A program made the position numbers and the translations under genes. Positions 26,846-35,707 of a stretch of 64,000 nucleotides of DNA are shown piece after piece. This DNA comes from Burkholderia cepacia ATCC 25416 (lineage in GTDB: Bacteria; Pseudomonadota; Gammaproteobacteria; Burkholderiales; Burkholderiaceae), in NCBI RefSeq assembly GCF_001411495.1, contig NZ_CP012982.1:3344191-3408190 (forward strand), read 5' to 3'. The notes below the pieces were generated by a model. The model saw nothing but the letters and a program-made list of their open reading frames with translations, made no database searches and was not told the origin of the DNA. Numbering within the stretch: position 1 is the stretch's first letter; each line of letters opens with the position of its first letter.

Positions 26846-28204
26846 TCAGTCCACTTCGTTCAGTGCGTCGGACAGCGCGTTGACCAGGTTGTCGATCTCG
26901 CGCTTCTCCGAGATGAACGGGGGCGCCAGCTGGATCGTGTCGCCGCCGTAGCGCACGTAGAAGCCCTTCGCCCAGCAGCGCATCGCGATCTCGTACGGGC
27001 GCCGTGCCGGCTCGCCCGGCAGTGCCGCGATCGTCAGGCCGGCAGCCAGCCCGTAGTTGCGGATGTCCGCGATATGGCGCTGGCCCTTCAGCCCGTGCAC
27101 GGCCGCCTCGAAATGCGGCGCGAGATCGCGCACGCGGGCCACCGCGTCTTCCTTCACCAGCAGGTCGAGCGCCGCGACGCCGGCCGCGCATGCGACCGGA
27201 TGCGCCGAGTACGTGTAGCCGTGCGGGAACTCGAGCATGTACTCGGGGCCGCCCGCGGCCATGAACGTGTCGTAGATTTCCTTCGTCGCGACCACGCCGC
27301 CGAGCGGCTGCGCGCCGTTCGTCACCTGCTTCGCGAAGTTCAGGATGTCCGGCACCACGCCGAATGCGTCGGCGCCCGTCATCGCGCCGGCACGGCCGAA
27401 GCCCGTGATGACTTCGTCGAAAATCAGCAGGATGTCGTGCGCGGTGCAGATGTCGCGCAGGCGCTTCAAATAGCCCTTCGGCGGCACGACCACGCCCGCC
27501 GAACCGGAGAACGGCTCGACGATCACGGCCGCGATGTTCGATGCGTCGTGCAGTGCGATCAGGTCGAGCAGGCGGTCGGCCAGCTCGGCGCCGTGCTCGG
27601 GCATCCCGCGCGAGAACTTGTTTTCGGCGAGTTGCGTGTGCGGCAGGAAGTCGGCGTCGAGGCCCTGGCCGAACAGCTTGCGGTTCGGCCCGATCCCGCC
27701 GACCGAGATACCGCCGAAGTTCACGCCGTGATAACCCTTCTCGCGGCCGATCAGGCGCGTCTTCGTGCCCTTGCCCTTCGCGCGCCAGTACGCGCGGGCC
27801 AGCTTCAGCGAGGTGTCGGCCGCTTCCGAGCCCGACCCCGTGAAGAACACGTAGTCGAGGCCGGCCGGCGTCAGTTCCTTGATCTTGTTGGCGAGCTCGA
27901 ACGATTTCGGATGGCCGAACTGGAACGCCGGCGCGTAGTCGAGCTGCGCGACCTGGCGGCTCACGGCTTCGACGATTTCCGTGCGGCCGTGGCCGAGGCC
28001 CGTGCACCAGAGGCCCGACAGGCCGTCGAAGATCTTGCGGCCTTCGGCGTCCGTGTAATACGCGCCCTTGCCCGACACGATCATGCGCGGGTCGGCCTTG
28101 AACTGGCGGTTGGCCGTGAACGGCATCCAGTGCGCGTCGAGCCACGCGGCGTCGGTGCGGATGGTCGTGTCGTCCTGCTGCGCGGCGGTGGTGATGTCGG
28201 TCAT
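26846..28204 (-). CDS. Omega-amino acid--pyruvate (beta-alanine) aminotransferase
   Basis: A 452-residue class III PLP aminotransferase. 'FTGSGSEAADTSLKLARAYW' binds the cofactor phosphate; 'LLIFDEVITGFGRAG' holds the Asp that pairs with PLP nitrogen; the Schiff-base Lys is K292 in FAKQVTNGAQPLGG. The sequence resembles beta-alanine--pyruvate transaminases that feed malonate semialdehyde to MmsA. ATG 28204 is the first possible start; the good AAGGAGG lies 21 bases upstream, which is far. It is divergent from a LysR regulator gene and forms an operon with mmsA. Confidence 0.92.
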   Translation of the reverse strand: MTDITTAAQQDDTTIRTDAAWLDAHWMPFTANRQFKADPRMIVSGKGAYYTDAEGRKIFDGLSGLWCTGLGHGRTEIVEAVSRQVAQLDYAPAFQFGHPKSFELANKIKELTPAGLDYVFFTGSGSEAADTSLKLARAYWRAKGKGTKTRLIGREKGYHGVNFGGISVGGIGPNRKLFGQGLDADFLPHTQLAENKFSRGMPEHGAELADRLLDLIALHDASNIAAVIVEPFSGSAGVVVPPKGYLKRLRDICTAHDILLIFDEVITGFGRAGAMTGADAFGVVPDILNFAKQVTNGAQPLGGVVATKEIYDTFMAAGGPEYMLEFPHGYTYSAHPVACAAGVAALDLLVKEDAVARVRDLAPHFEAAVHGLKGQRHIADIRNYGLAAGLTIAALPGEPARRPYEIAMRCWAKGFYVRYGGDTIQLAPPFISEKREIDNLVNALSDALNEVD

Positions 28205-28242
28205 GTCGGTCGGCGCGGCGCGCCCCTCCTTCTTGTGATGAT

Positions 28243-28308
28243 GTTGCGCATTGTCGGGAGGCCAATTAGTCTCTTCAATATCGCAATATCAATGTTCACT
28301 TGCGCAAC
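28243..28308. promoter_or_regulatory. Inverted repeat in divergent LysR/aminotransferase promoter
   Basis: GTTGCGCA (28243-28250) and TGCGCAAC (28301-28308) are perfect inverted copies separated by 50 bp, spanning the AT-rich region between the two starts. This fits paired operators for a LysR dimer-of-dimers, but no binding data exist. Confidence 0.4.
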
Positions 28309-28309
28309 T

Positions 28310-29263
28310 ATGCAAGCAAAGAAACCGAAGAGCCGCGCGCTGCTCGGGCAGCTCAGCGACATGGATCTCCGCCTGCTGCGGGTCTTCAAGGGCGTCGTGC
28401 AGTGCGGCGGGATGGCGGCGGCCGAACTGGAACTGAATATCGGCATCTCGACGATCAGCCGGCACGTGAAGGACCTGGAAACGCGCGTCGGCCTCGTGCT
28501 GTGCCGGCGCGGCCGCGCGGGCTTCACGCTGACGCCCGAGGGGCAGACCGTATACGAGGAGACGCTGCGGCTGCTCGCGTCGATGGAAGCGTTTAGAAGC
28601 AGGATAGACGGCATTCACGACCGGATGGGCGGCGAATTGCACGTCGCGGTGTTCGACAAGACGGCCACCAACGCAAACGCCCGCCTCGGCGACGCGATCC
28701 GCCAGTTCGCCGACGAGGCGCCCGACGTCGCGCTGAACCTGCATGTCGCGTCGATCAACGAGGTCGAGCGCGGGATCATCGACGGCAGCTATCAGGTCGG
28801 GATCATTCCCGCGCACCGCAACTCCGGCAGCCTCGTGTATTCGGAGCTGTTCGACGAACGGATGCTGCTGTACTGCGGCCGCCAGCATCCGCTTTACGAC
28901 GCGCCGCACGGCAAGCTCACGTGGACGACGATCCGCAACCACGCATTCGCGGGGCTCGGCTTCCATTCGCCGAACATGGAACTGAGCCACCGCGCGAAGC
29001 TCACGCGCAGCGCGACCGCGTCGGATCAGGAGTCGATCGCGACGCTGATCCTGTCCGGTCGTTATCTCGGCTTCCTGCCCGACCATTACGCGGAAAGTTT
29101 TGAAAACAAGGGGCTGATGCAGCCGATCGCGCCGCACCGGTTCAATTACCGGTGCCGGTTCGTGAGCCTGCTGCGGCGCTCGCCGCGGCCGTCGCGGGCC
29201 GCGCTGCTGTTCCAGTCGTGTCTGGAAGCCGCGCACGCGACAACCGCACGGCCGGCGGCGTAG
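28310..29263 (+). CDS. LysR-family regulator of beta-alanine operon
   Basis: A 317-residue LysR protein. HTH region 'GGMAAAELELNIGISTISRHVKDLETRVGLVLC' lies at about residues 32-64, followed by an effector domain starting near 105 ('GGELHVAVFDKTATN'). ATG 28310 gives MQAKKPKSRALLGQLSDMDL; ATG 28292 is an alternative. It is transcribed divergently from the aminotransferase-mmsA operon and is very likely its regulator, with beta-alanine or a related amino acid as probable inducer (inference). Confidence 0.9.
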   Translation: MQAKKPKSRALLGQLSDMDLRLLRVFKGVVQCGGMAAAELELNIGISTISRHVKDLETRVGLVLCRRGRAGFTLTPEGQTVYEETLRLLASMEAFRSRIDGIHDRMGGELHVAVFDKTATNANARLGDAIRQFADEAPDVALNLHVASINEVERGIIDGSYQVGIIPAHRNSGSLVYSELFDERMLLYCGRQHPLYDAPHGKLTWTTIRNHAFAGLGFHSPNMELSHRAKLTRSATASDQESIATLILSGRYLGFLPDHYAESFENKGLMQPIAPHRFNYRCRFVSLLRRSPRPSRAALLFQSCLEAAHATTARPAA

Positions 29264-29375
29264 GCGACTCACGCAAAGGATCGGGCTCCCGGCCGCCCGT
29301 CGTGCGGCGGCGTGCCGGCAATGAAGGGACCGACAAGCGCGGCGGCGGCACCAGCGCCCCGCCCGGTCGCCCCGG

Positions 29376-30632
29376 TCACACGCCGTCGAACCGGTCGCGC
29401 GCGCGGTCGGCTTGTGCTTGCGCGCGGCTGCGCTTCACGAAATGCGTCGCGACGAGCGCCGCGCCAAAACCGGACATCGCGCCGACGCCGAGCGCCCAGC
29501 GCGGGCCGAGATGGTTCGCGACCCAGCCGGCCACCGGCGCGCCGATCGGCGTGCCGCCGAGCGCGACCGCGAGGCGCAGCGCCATCACGCGGCCGCGCAT
29601 CGCCGGCTCGGTAGACAACTGCATCAGGCTGTTGGTCGAGTTCATGAAGGTGATCGCGGCGATCCCGGTCAGCACCAGCGCGGCAGCGAACAGCCAATAG
29701 CCCGGCGCCAGCGCGGCGAGCGTGCAGCCGAGCCCGAACAGCGCCGCGCCGAACCACAGATGCCGGAAGCGCGGCTGCTCGCGGCGCGCGGCGAGCAGCG
29801 CACCCGACACCGTGCCGACCGCCATCATCGACGACAGCACCCCGAACCCGCGCGCATCGACGTGGAACACGCTGGCCGCCATCGTCGAGATGAACAGCTG
29901 GAAATTGAGCCCGAACGTGCCGATCAGGAACAGCATCACGAGGATCGCCTTCAGGTCGTCGCGCCGCCACACGTAGCGGAACCCGTCGAGCAGGCCGCCG
30001 CGCGAGCGGCCCGCCCGCAGGTTCGCGCGCAGTTCGTCCTCGCGGAGCAGCAACAACGACACCAGCACAGCGAAGAAACTGAGCCCGTTGGCGACAAACG
30101 CCCAGCCCGTGCCGACCGACGCGATCATGAAACCCGCTGCCGCCGGGCCGATCATCCGCGCGGCGTTGAACGACGTCGAATTGAGCGCGACCGCGTTCGC
30201 GAGTTCGCGATCGCCGACCAGTTCCGCGACGAAGGTCTGCCGCACGGGCGCGTCGAACGCCGCCGCGCAGCCGAACAGGAACGCGAACACGTAGACATGC
30301 TCGAGCCGCGCGACACCCGTGACCGTCAGCGCGCCGAGCACCAGCGCCAGCACGCCCATCAGCGCCTGCGTCACCATCAGCAGCTTGCGCTGGTCGAAGC
30401 GGTCGGCCGCGTAGCCGGTCCACGGCAACAGCAGCAACTGCGGCCCGAACTGCAACGCCATCACCGTGCCGACGGCCGATGCGTCGTGATGCGTGAGCTG
30501 CGTGAGAACCAGCCAGTCCTGCGCGGTGCGCTGGACCCACGTACCGATGTTCGACACCAGCGAACCGATCGCCCACACACGATAGTTGAAACTGCGAAGC
30601 GAACGGAACACGCCCGCCGCCGGCACGCTCAT
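29376..30632 (-). CDS. MFS transporter (EntS-like, MFS_3)
   Basis: A 418-residue 12-TM transporter. 'FRSLRSFNYRVWAIGSLVSNIGTWVQRTAQDWLVL' at the start and 'DRFDQRKLLM' in the loop between TM2 and TM3 place it in the MFS_3 group with EntS and macrolide exporters. ATG 30632 has GGGAG six bases upstream and overlaps the stop of the small membrane-protein gene by 4 bp (ATGA). It forms an operon with that gene and probably with the MarR gene upstream. Probable role: drug or siderophore export. Confidence 0.88.
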   Translation of the reverse strand: MSVPAAGVFRSLRSFNYRVWAIGSLVSNIGTWVQRTAQDWLVLTQLTHHDASAVGTVMALQFGPQLLLLPWTGYAADRFDQRKLLMVTQALMGVLALVLGALTVTGVARLEHVYVFAFLFGCAAAFDAPVRQTFVAELVGDRELANAVALNSTSFNAARMIGPAAAGFMIASVGTGWAFVANGLSFFAVLVSLLLLREDELRANLRAGRSRGGLLDGFRYVWRRDDLKAILVMLFLIGTFGLNFQLFISTMAASVFHVDARGFGVLSSMMAVGTVSGALLAARREQPRFRHLWFGAALFGLGCTLAALAPGYWLFAAALVLTGIAAITFMNSTNSLMQLSTEPAMRGRVMALRLAVALGGTPIGAPVAGWVANHLGPRWALGVGAMSGFGAALVATHFVKRSRAQAQADRARDRFDGV

Positions 30633-30964
30633 GGCCGCTCCCGGTCGGGCTCGTTGCCGCCGTGCAGCTCGCCGAAGTGCCGCGCGAGAAACAGGCCGAG
30701 CGCGAGGATGCCGAGACCGAACGCCGCCGCATCGGCCGTGACGCGGAGGTCGAAATCGCCCACTCGGCACACCAGTACATAAGCCATCACGAGGTTCGCG
30801 ACGCCCCACACGACATTCACGGTGGACGACGACAACCCGCGCCCGGGCGGATTCGCGAACGGGGTCTGGAACGGCTCCCCGCGCAACCCGCTGACGAGAT
30901 GCGGCACGACGTTCGCGAGAAACGCGCCGCCGAAGAAATACGCGACGAGATGCGGGAGGTTCAT
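30629..30964 (-). CDS. Small membrane protein in MarR-MFS operon
   Basis: A 111-residue protein with three or four predicted helices, starting MNLPHLVAYFFGGAFLANVVPHLVSGL. Such short proteins are common next to MFS and MarR genes in Burkholderia but have no assigned role. The stop overlaps the MFS start by four bases, and the start is 37 bp after the MarR stop. Confidence 0.75.
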   Translation of the reverse strand: MNLPHLVAYFFGGAFLANVVPHLVSGLRGEPFQTPFANPPGRGLSSSTVNVVWGVANLVMAYVLVCRVGDFDLRVTADAAAFGLGILALGLFLARHFGELHGGNEPDRERP

Positions 30965-31001
30965 GTTCGGGTTGTCCTTTCGACAAGCGGGTCGATGCGG
31001 T

Positions 31002-31472
31002 TCAAGGGCGCGGCGTTTCCTGGAATTCGGCTAGCCGCTGCAGCAGCTTCACGGCGGACGCGAGCTCGGCCTGCTCAGCCGCCGACAGTTGCGCATGCAG
31101 CGCGCGGAACAGCCAGTCATCCTTGGCCGCGCGGTTCGCCTGCAGCACCTTGCGGAAACCGGGCGTGACCGCGATCAGCGTCTGCCGGCCGTCGGACGGA
31201 TCGGGCTCGCCGCTGACGGCGCCCAGCGCCTCGAGCGTCGCGACCGTCACGCGCATCGACTGCGGGCGCACGCTTTCGGCGCGCGCCAAGGCCGATACGG
31301 TCGCGGGGCCGTCGCGGTCGAGCCGCAACAGCACCGACTTCTGCGATGACGTGAGGTCGTTCGGGTGGATCTGTTCCCGCATCCGCCGCATCAGCTTGCC
31401 GACCGAGATGCGGAGTTCGCCGGCGAGACCGGCCAGTGGGAGCGCGTCGGAGGGAGGTAAAGGCGGGTTCAT
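31002..31472 (-). CDS. MarR-family transcriptional regulator
   Basis: A 156-residue winged-helix repressor. The core 'LTSSQKSVLLRLDRDGPATVSALARAESVRPQSMRVTVATLEALGAVSGEPDPSDGR' is classical MarR: recognition helix (about residues 65-82) and the D-x-R-D/GR wing. ATG 31472. A perfect 14-bp palindrome 27 bp upstream is a likely operator, so it should autoregulate itself together with the MFS exporter and the small membrane protein. Confidence 0.92.
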   Translation of the reverse strand: MNPPLPPSDALPLAGLAGELRISVGKLMRRMREQIHPNDLTSSQKSVLLRLDRDGPATVSALARAESVRPQSMRVTVATLEALGAVSGEPDPSDGRQTLIAVTPGFRKVLQANRAAKDDWLFRALHAQLSAAEQAELASAVKLLQRLAEFQETPRP

Positions 31473-31498
31473 GAATTCAAGATAGCAGGTATACAGTC

Positions 31499-31512
31499 AA
31501 ACTGTACAGTTT
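31499..31512. promoter_or_regulatory. Palindromic operator, probably for MarR protein
   Basis: AAACTGTACAGTTT is a perfect 14-bp palindrome located between the divergent MarR and cupin genes, 27 bp upstream of the MarR start. Reading from the minus strand, a TTGACT just after it could be a -35 box, so binding would block the promoter. Confidence 0.6.
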
Positions 31513-31640
31513 AGCTGCATATTTCACCTTGTAAGGATCGTCCCTTCGCGTACGCTCGAGCCGATGCGAAACGTCGCGTTCGGCCGCGCAAGCCAGCTCT
31601 GCGATAATGCGGGCTCCCCATTTCCGCTCCGCTTCCCGCC

Positions 31641-32132
31641 ATGACGCAGCCGTCCGCTCCGCTCTCCACCGACCTGCCGCCGATCTCGTGCCTGCCCGGC
31701 GACGCGCTGCCGTGGCTGCCGATGAGCGCCGACCTGCCCGGGCTCGCGATCAAGTACCTGCACATCAACGCGGCCGAGGACACGCTCACCGCGCTGCTGA
31801 AGATGCCGGCCGGCGGCACGCTGCCGCGCCATCGCCACGACGGCGAGGTATTCGTCCATACGCTGCAGGGTGCGTGGCGCTACCTCGAATACGACTGGAT
31901 TGCGCACGCCGGCTCGACGGTGCTCGAACCGGCCGGCTCGGTGCATACGCCGGAAACGCTCGGCGCGCCGGGCGAGGACGTGATCACGCTGAACGTGATG
32001 CGCGGCGATCTGGTGCTGCTCGACGACGAAGGCCGCGAAACCGCGCGCGAGAACTGCCGCGTCGCGCTGCTGCGCCAGCGCAAGCATGCGCGCACCGCGC
32101 CGGACGACGCCGCGCCGTTCGTCACGCGGTAA
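31641..32132 (+). CDS. Cupin, 2,4'-dihydroxyacetophenone dioxygenase-like
   Basis: A 163-residue single-domain cupin. The first metal motif is present as PRHRHDGEVFVHTLQGAW (H-x-H-x(3)E-x(4)-H), and the second as 'AGSVHTPET' with another His. It matches ring-cleaving 2,4'-dihydroxyacetophenone dioxygenases and ChrR-like cupins, which use Fe(II). ATG 31641 has no clear ribosome site. It is divergent from the MarR operon, so the MarR operator may affect it too. Confidence 0.75.
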   Translation: MTQPSAPLSTDLPPISCLPGDALPWLPMSADLPGLAIKYLHINAAEDTLTALLKMPAGGTLPRHRHDGEVFVHTLQGAWRYLEYDWIAHAGSTVLEPAGSVHTPETLGAPGEDVITLNVMRGDLVLLDDEGRETARENCRVALLRQRKHARTAPDDAAPFVTR

Positions 32133-32234
32133 CACTGGCGGCATCGCCGCGTCGCGATCCGTGCGGTGCGGGCTCGCGCTGATGTGCGGATGGCAGCCGG
32201 CGCCCGTCGCCAACGTCCCCGGCCTGCCTGAGCG

Positions 32235-33383
32235 TTACCGAAGCCGCCGGAAAAACCGCCGGACATCGTCGGCCAGCAGATCCGGCTCCTCCATCGCCGC
32301 AAAATGGCCGCCGCTCGGCATGTCGGTCCACTGCACGACGTCGAACACCCGTTCGAGCCAGCTGCGCGGCGGGCGGCCGATTTCCTTCGGAAAACGCGCA
32401 AACGCGACGGGCACCGCCACGCGCTGCCCGGCCGCGAAGCGCATGGGCTGCAGCCGGTTTTCCCAATACATCTGCATCGACGAGCCGATGCAGCCGGTGA
32501 ACCAGTACAACGAGATGCCGGTCAGCAGCGTGTCGTGCGAAAACCGCCGCGCCAGGTCGCCGTCGCAATCGCTCCACGCGCGGAATTTCTCGGCGATCCA
32601 CGCGGCCAGCCCGGCCGGCGAATCGTTGAGCGCGACGGCGAGCGTCTGCGGCTTCGTCGTGTGGACGTGCGCGTATCCGCCTTCCAGCGCGGCCCACTCG
32701 CCGCGCTGCGTCACGAACGCCCGTTCCTCGTCGGTCAGCGGCAAGGCCGCGTCGGTCGGCGGCTCGTAGCTGCCGGGCAGGAAGTTCAGATGGATGCCGT
32801 CCACCACGCCGGCATGCCGCGCGCCGAGCGCAATCGACACGCCTGCGCCGAGATCGCCGCCTTGCGCACCGAAGCGTCGGTATCCGAGACCGGACATCAG
32901 TGCCGCCCAGCGGTCGGCGACCTGAAACGCCGACATGCCGGGTGCCGCGGGCGCCGGCGAGAACAGGAAACCGGGCAGCGACGGCACGACGACGTCGAAC
33001 GCATCGTCCGGATCGCCGCCGAACGCCGCCGGGTCGCAGAGGCGATCGATCAGCGCGTCGAATTCGAATACGGAGCCGGGCCAGCCGTGCGTAATGACGA
33101 GCGGATAAGGCTTCGGCCCGACGCCGCGTCGATGGATGAAATGCACGCGCTGCCCGCCAACGTCTGCGACGAACTGCGGCAGCCGGTTCAGCGCACGCTC
33201 CGCCGCACGCCAGTCGAAGCGTTCGGCCCAGTACGCGGTCAGTTCGCGCAACCAGGCGCCGTCGACGCCCTGCTGCCACGGCTCCGCGGGTGTCAGCGTC
33301 GGTGCGCGCGTGGCGCGCAGGCGCCGGCGCAGGTCATCGAGCGCGTGATCGGGAATCGCAATGTCGAACGGGGCGGTGTGCAT
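32235..33383 (-). CDS. Epoxide hydrolase (EHN/alpha-beta hydrolase)
   Basis: A 382-residue microsomal-type epoxide hydrolase. The EHN N-terminal domain (residues about 1-95) precedes the hydrolase core. HGWPGS at 99-104 makes the oxyanion hole; the nucleophile is Asp177 in GGDLGA; the catalytic His sits in GGHFAAME near residue 358, and the ring-opening Tyr is probably in YWFTG. It turns epoxides to diols. ATG 33383 has GAGGAG seven bases upstream; the frame continues to 33455 without another ribosome site. It is downstream of and on the same strand as the GlxA-type regulator. Confidence 0.92.
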   Translation of the reverse strand: MHTAPFDIAIPDHALDDLRRRLRATRAPTLTPAEPWQQGVDGAWLRELTAYWAERFDWRAAERALNRLPQFVADVGGQRVHFIHRRGVGPKPYPLVITHGWPGSVFEFDALIDRLCDPAAFGGDPDDAFDVVVPSLPGFLFSPAPAAPGMSAFQVADRWAALMSGLGYRRFGAQGGDLGAGVSIALGARHAGVVDGIHLNFLPGSYEPPTDAALPLTDEERAFVTQRGEWAALEGGYAHVHTTKPQTLAVALNDSPAGLAAWIAEKFRAWSDCDGDLARRFSHDTLLTGISLYWFTGCIGSSMQMYWENRLQPMRFAAGQRVAVPVAFARFPKEIGRPPRSWLERVFDVVQWTDMPSGGHFAAMEEPDLLADDVRRFFRRLR

Positions 33384-33460
33384 CGGGTCTCCTCGCGAAG
33401 CGGGTCGACGAGATTCTGCGCGATTTTTCCGGCGCGCGCAGAGCGGCTCGGGCACACGCG

Positions 33461-34444
33461 TCAGCCCGCCTCCCGCCCATCCGACCGCTCATCCGACCGC
33501 TCATCCGCCCGCGCGTCGCGCCGCACCGCCTGCGGCGGCACGCCGAACCCGCGCACGAACGCCTCGCGCATGTGCCGCCGGTCGCGAAAGCCGTTTTCCT
33601 TCGCAATCACGTCGAGCGAATGGCGGCTTTGCTCGATCATCAGCCGCGCGGACTCCAGCCGCAGCCGCTCGATCGCCTTCGCGGGCGACTGCCCCGTCTC
33701 GAGCGTGAACACGCGGCTGAACTGGCGCGGGCTCAGGTGCACCGCTTCGGCGAGATCCTCGACGGTCAGCGCGCGGCCGAGATGCTGCCGCGCGTAGTTC
33801 AGCGCGTTCTGGATCCGGTCGGATTTCGGCGCGAGATCCAGCATTTCCGAATGCTGCGACTGGCCGCCGGCCCGCCGCTGGTGCATCACGAGCTTGTGCG
33901 CGACCGACCGGGCGACATCCGCGCCCAGGTCCTTTTCCACCATCGCGAGCGCGAGGTCAAGGCCGGCCGTCATCCCGGCCGACGTCCAGATCGGGCCGTC
34001 GACGATGTAGATCCGGTCTTCCTCGACGCGAATCTCCGGGTAGTCCCGCTGCAGGTCGCGGCCGAACGCCCAGTGCGTCGTCGCGCGGCGCTGCGCGAGC
34101 AGCCCGGCCTCGGCCAGCACGAACGCGCCCGTGCAGATGCCGGCGATCCGCCGCGCGCGCGCGTTGGCGCGGCGCAGGAACGCGACGACGCCGGGCGGCG
34201 CCGGCGACGCGACCGGATCGTTGACGCCCGCGACGATCCACGTATCGACGGCAAGCTGCCCGCGCAGCGCGTGCGTGGCGACCGGCAGCCCGAGCGACGA
34301 GCGCACGTCGCCACCGTCGACCGAATAGTTGCCCATCACGTAGAACGGCTCGCTCATGCCCATGTTCGCGTATTCGAACACCGACTGCGCGGCGAGCGCC
34401 ATGATCTGGAAGCCGTCGCTGATCAGAAAGCCGATGCGGTGCAT
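33461..34444 (-). CDS. GlxA-family regulator (DJ-1/PfpI plus AraC HTH)
   Basis: A 327-residue protein: DJ-1/PfpI-like domain (residues about 1-175, with the elbow Cys104 in GICTGAF) joined to a C-terminal AraC HTH (about 215-310, 'LTVEDLAEAVHLSPRQFSRVF' and 'IAKENGFRDRRHMREAF'). Such proteins (GlxA, CdhR) respond to small metabolites. ATG 34444 has GGGAG seven bases upstream. The C-terminal tail ADERSDERSDGREAG is encoded by a 12-bp tandem repeat. Divergent from an SDR gene (136 bp gap). Confidence 0.9.
   Translation of the reverse strand: MHRIGFLISDGFQIMALAAQSVFEYANMGMSEPFYVMGNYSVDGGDVRSSLGLPVATHALRGQLAVDTWIVAGVNDPVASPAPPGVVAFLRRANARARRIAGICTGAFVLAEAGLLAQRRATTHWAFGRDLQRDYPEIRVEEDRIYIVDGPIWTSAGMTAGLDLALAMVEKDLGADVARSVAHKLVMHQRRAGGQSQHSEMLDLAPKSDRIQNALNYARQHLGRALTVEDLAEAVHLSPRQFSRVFTLETGQSPAKAIERLRLESARLMIEQSRHSLDVIAKENGFRDRRHMREAFVRGFGVPPQAVRRDARADERSDERSDGREAG
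33482..33505 (-). repeat. 12-bp tandem repeat in C-terminal tail of regulator
   Basis: Two perfect copies of CGACCGCTCATC (plus strand) at 33482-33493 and 33494-33505, with a partial copy before them. They encode the DERS repeat of the tail; unit loss or gain keeps frame. Confidence 0.8.
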
Positions 34445-34580
34445 GTGCGTTCTCCCGTCCCTGGCCAGTGAATTGGCCTGATGTCCTGAATCATACCCAT
34501 CTACGTCATTTGTGTCACATCGATTCACGGCCAGAATGGCTTCACGCCATCCGGCCAATCCCATCGAAACGGAGCACATC

Positions 34581-35381
34581 ATGACGCAAGCACATCGCGG
34601 TACCGCCCTCATTACCGGCGCCTCGTCGGGCATCGGCGCCGTCTACGCGGACCGCCTCGCGCGCCGCGGTTACGACCTGATCCTGGTCGCCCGCAACCGC
34701 GACCGGCTGGCCGCCCTCGCCGAACGCATCACGAACGACACGCAGCGCAGCGTCGAGATCGTCGACGCCGACCTCAACGACCGCGCGGCCCTCGCCGCCG
34801 TCGAGGCGAAGCTGAAGCAGGATGCGAGCATCACGCTGCTCGTGAACAATGCGGGCGTCGGCACGCACGCGCCGCTGCTCGACAGCGACGTCGACGCGAT
34901 GACCCGGATGATCGACCTGAACGTGACGTCGCTCACGCGCCTCACCTACGCGGCGGTGCCCGGCTTCGTCGCCCGCGGCCGCGGTGCGGTGATCAATATT
35001 TCGTCGATCGTCGCGATCTCGCCGGAAACGCTGAACGGCGTGTACGGCGGCACGAAGGCGTTCGTGCTCGCGTTCAGCCAGTCGCTGCATCACGAACTCG
35101 CCGACAAGGGCGTGCAGGTGCAGGCCGTGCTGCCCGGCGCGACCGCCACCGATTTCTGGCAGACGGGCGGCCTGCCGCTCGAGCATCTGCCGAAGGAAAT
35201 CGTGATGTCGGCGTCCGACCTCGTCGACGCGGCGCTGATCGGCTTCGAGCGCGGCGAACTCGTGACGATCCCGTCGCTGCATGCGGGTGACGAATGGGCC
35301 GCCTACGAGGCCGCGCGCCGCACGATGGCCCCGCACCTGTCGGCCGATACGCCTGCGCCGCGCTACGCGACGGCACGCTGA
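34581..35381 (+). CDS. SDR-family oxidoreductase
   Basis: A 266-residue classical SDR with TGASSGIG (about residues 13-20), NNAG (about 89-92), catalytic Ser in 'NISSIVA' and Y-x-x-x-K as YGGTK. The tail 'LVTIPSLHAGDEWAAYEAARRTMAPHL' is typical of the YqjQ/'SDR family' dehydrogenases. ATG 34581 has GGAG eight bases upstream. It is divergent from the GlxA-type regulator, which likely controls it. Confidence 0.9.
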   Translation: MTQAHRGTALITGASSGIGAVYADRLARRGYDLILVARNRDRLAALAERITNDTQRSVEIVDADLNDRAALAAVEAKLKQDASITLLVNNAGVGTHAPLLDSDVDAMTRMIDLNVTSLTRLTYAAVPGFVARGRGAVINISSIVAISPETLNGVYGGTKAFVLAFSQSLHHELADKGVQVQAVLPGATATDFWQTGGLPLEHLPKEIVMSASDLVDAALIGFERGELVTIPSLHAGDEWAAYEAARRTMAPHLSADTPAPRYATAR

Positions 35382-35707
35382 CCGCCCGACGTCCCGCAGG
35401 TCGAAGGCAGCAAGCGCGTCGCCCTCCGGGACGCGCCGCGGAACCCGGTGACATGCAGCGCATCGCTGACGATCATCCCGGGTTCCGCGGCACGTTTCCC
35501 GGCGGGTGCCGATCGGTGGATTCGTCTGCCGAAACATGCACCGGATTCTTTCCCGATCGGCGCAAATGGCGCATACCGACAGACGATTCCGGTTCGCTTG
35601 CCACACATTCCGCGCAACAGTAAGCTCTGCGATTGCAGCCCCCAAGCGGCCTCGTCCGACCGGCATTCGTCCGATCACGAGGGCAATCGTCCGTTGCAAA
35701 CTCGACC
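35382..35707. other. Intergenic region before GGDEF gene
   Basis: About 325 bp without a gene. It contains a long perfect inverted repeat (described separately) and must include the promoter of the GGDEF protein. GC drops toward the ATG at 35708. Confidence 0.5.
35435..35491. repeat. Long inverted repeat, 14-bp arms
   Basis: GCCGCGGAACCCGG (35435-35448) is perfectly complementary to CCGGGTTCCGCGGC (35478-35491), with a 29-base spacer. It may terminate the SDR transcript or bind a regulator. Confidence 0.7.
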
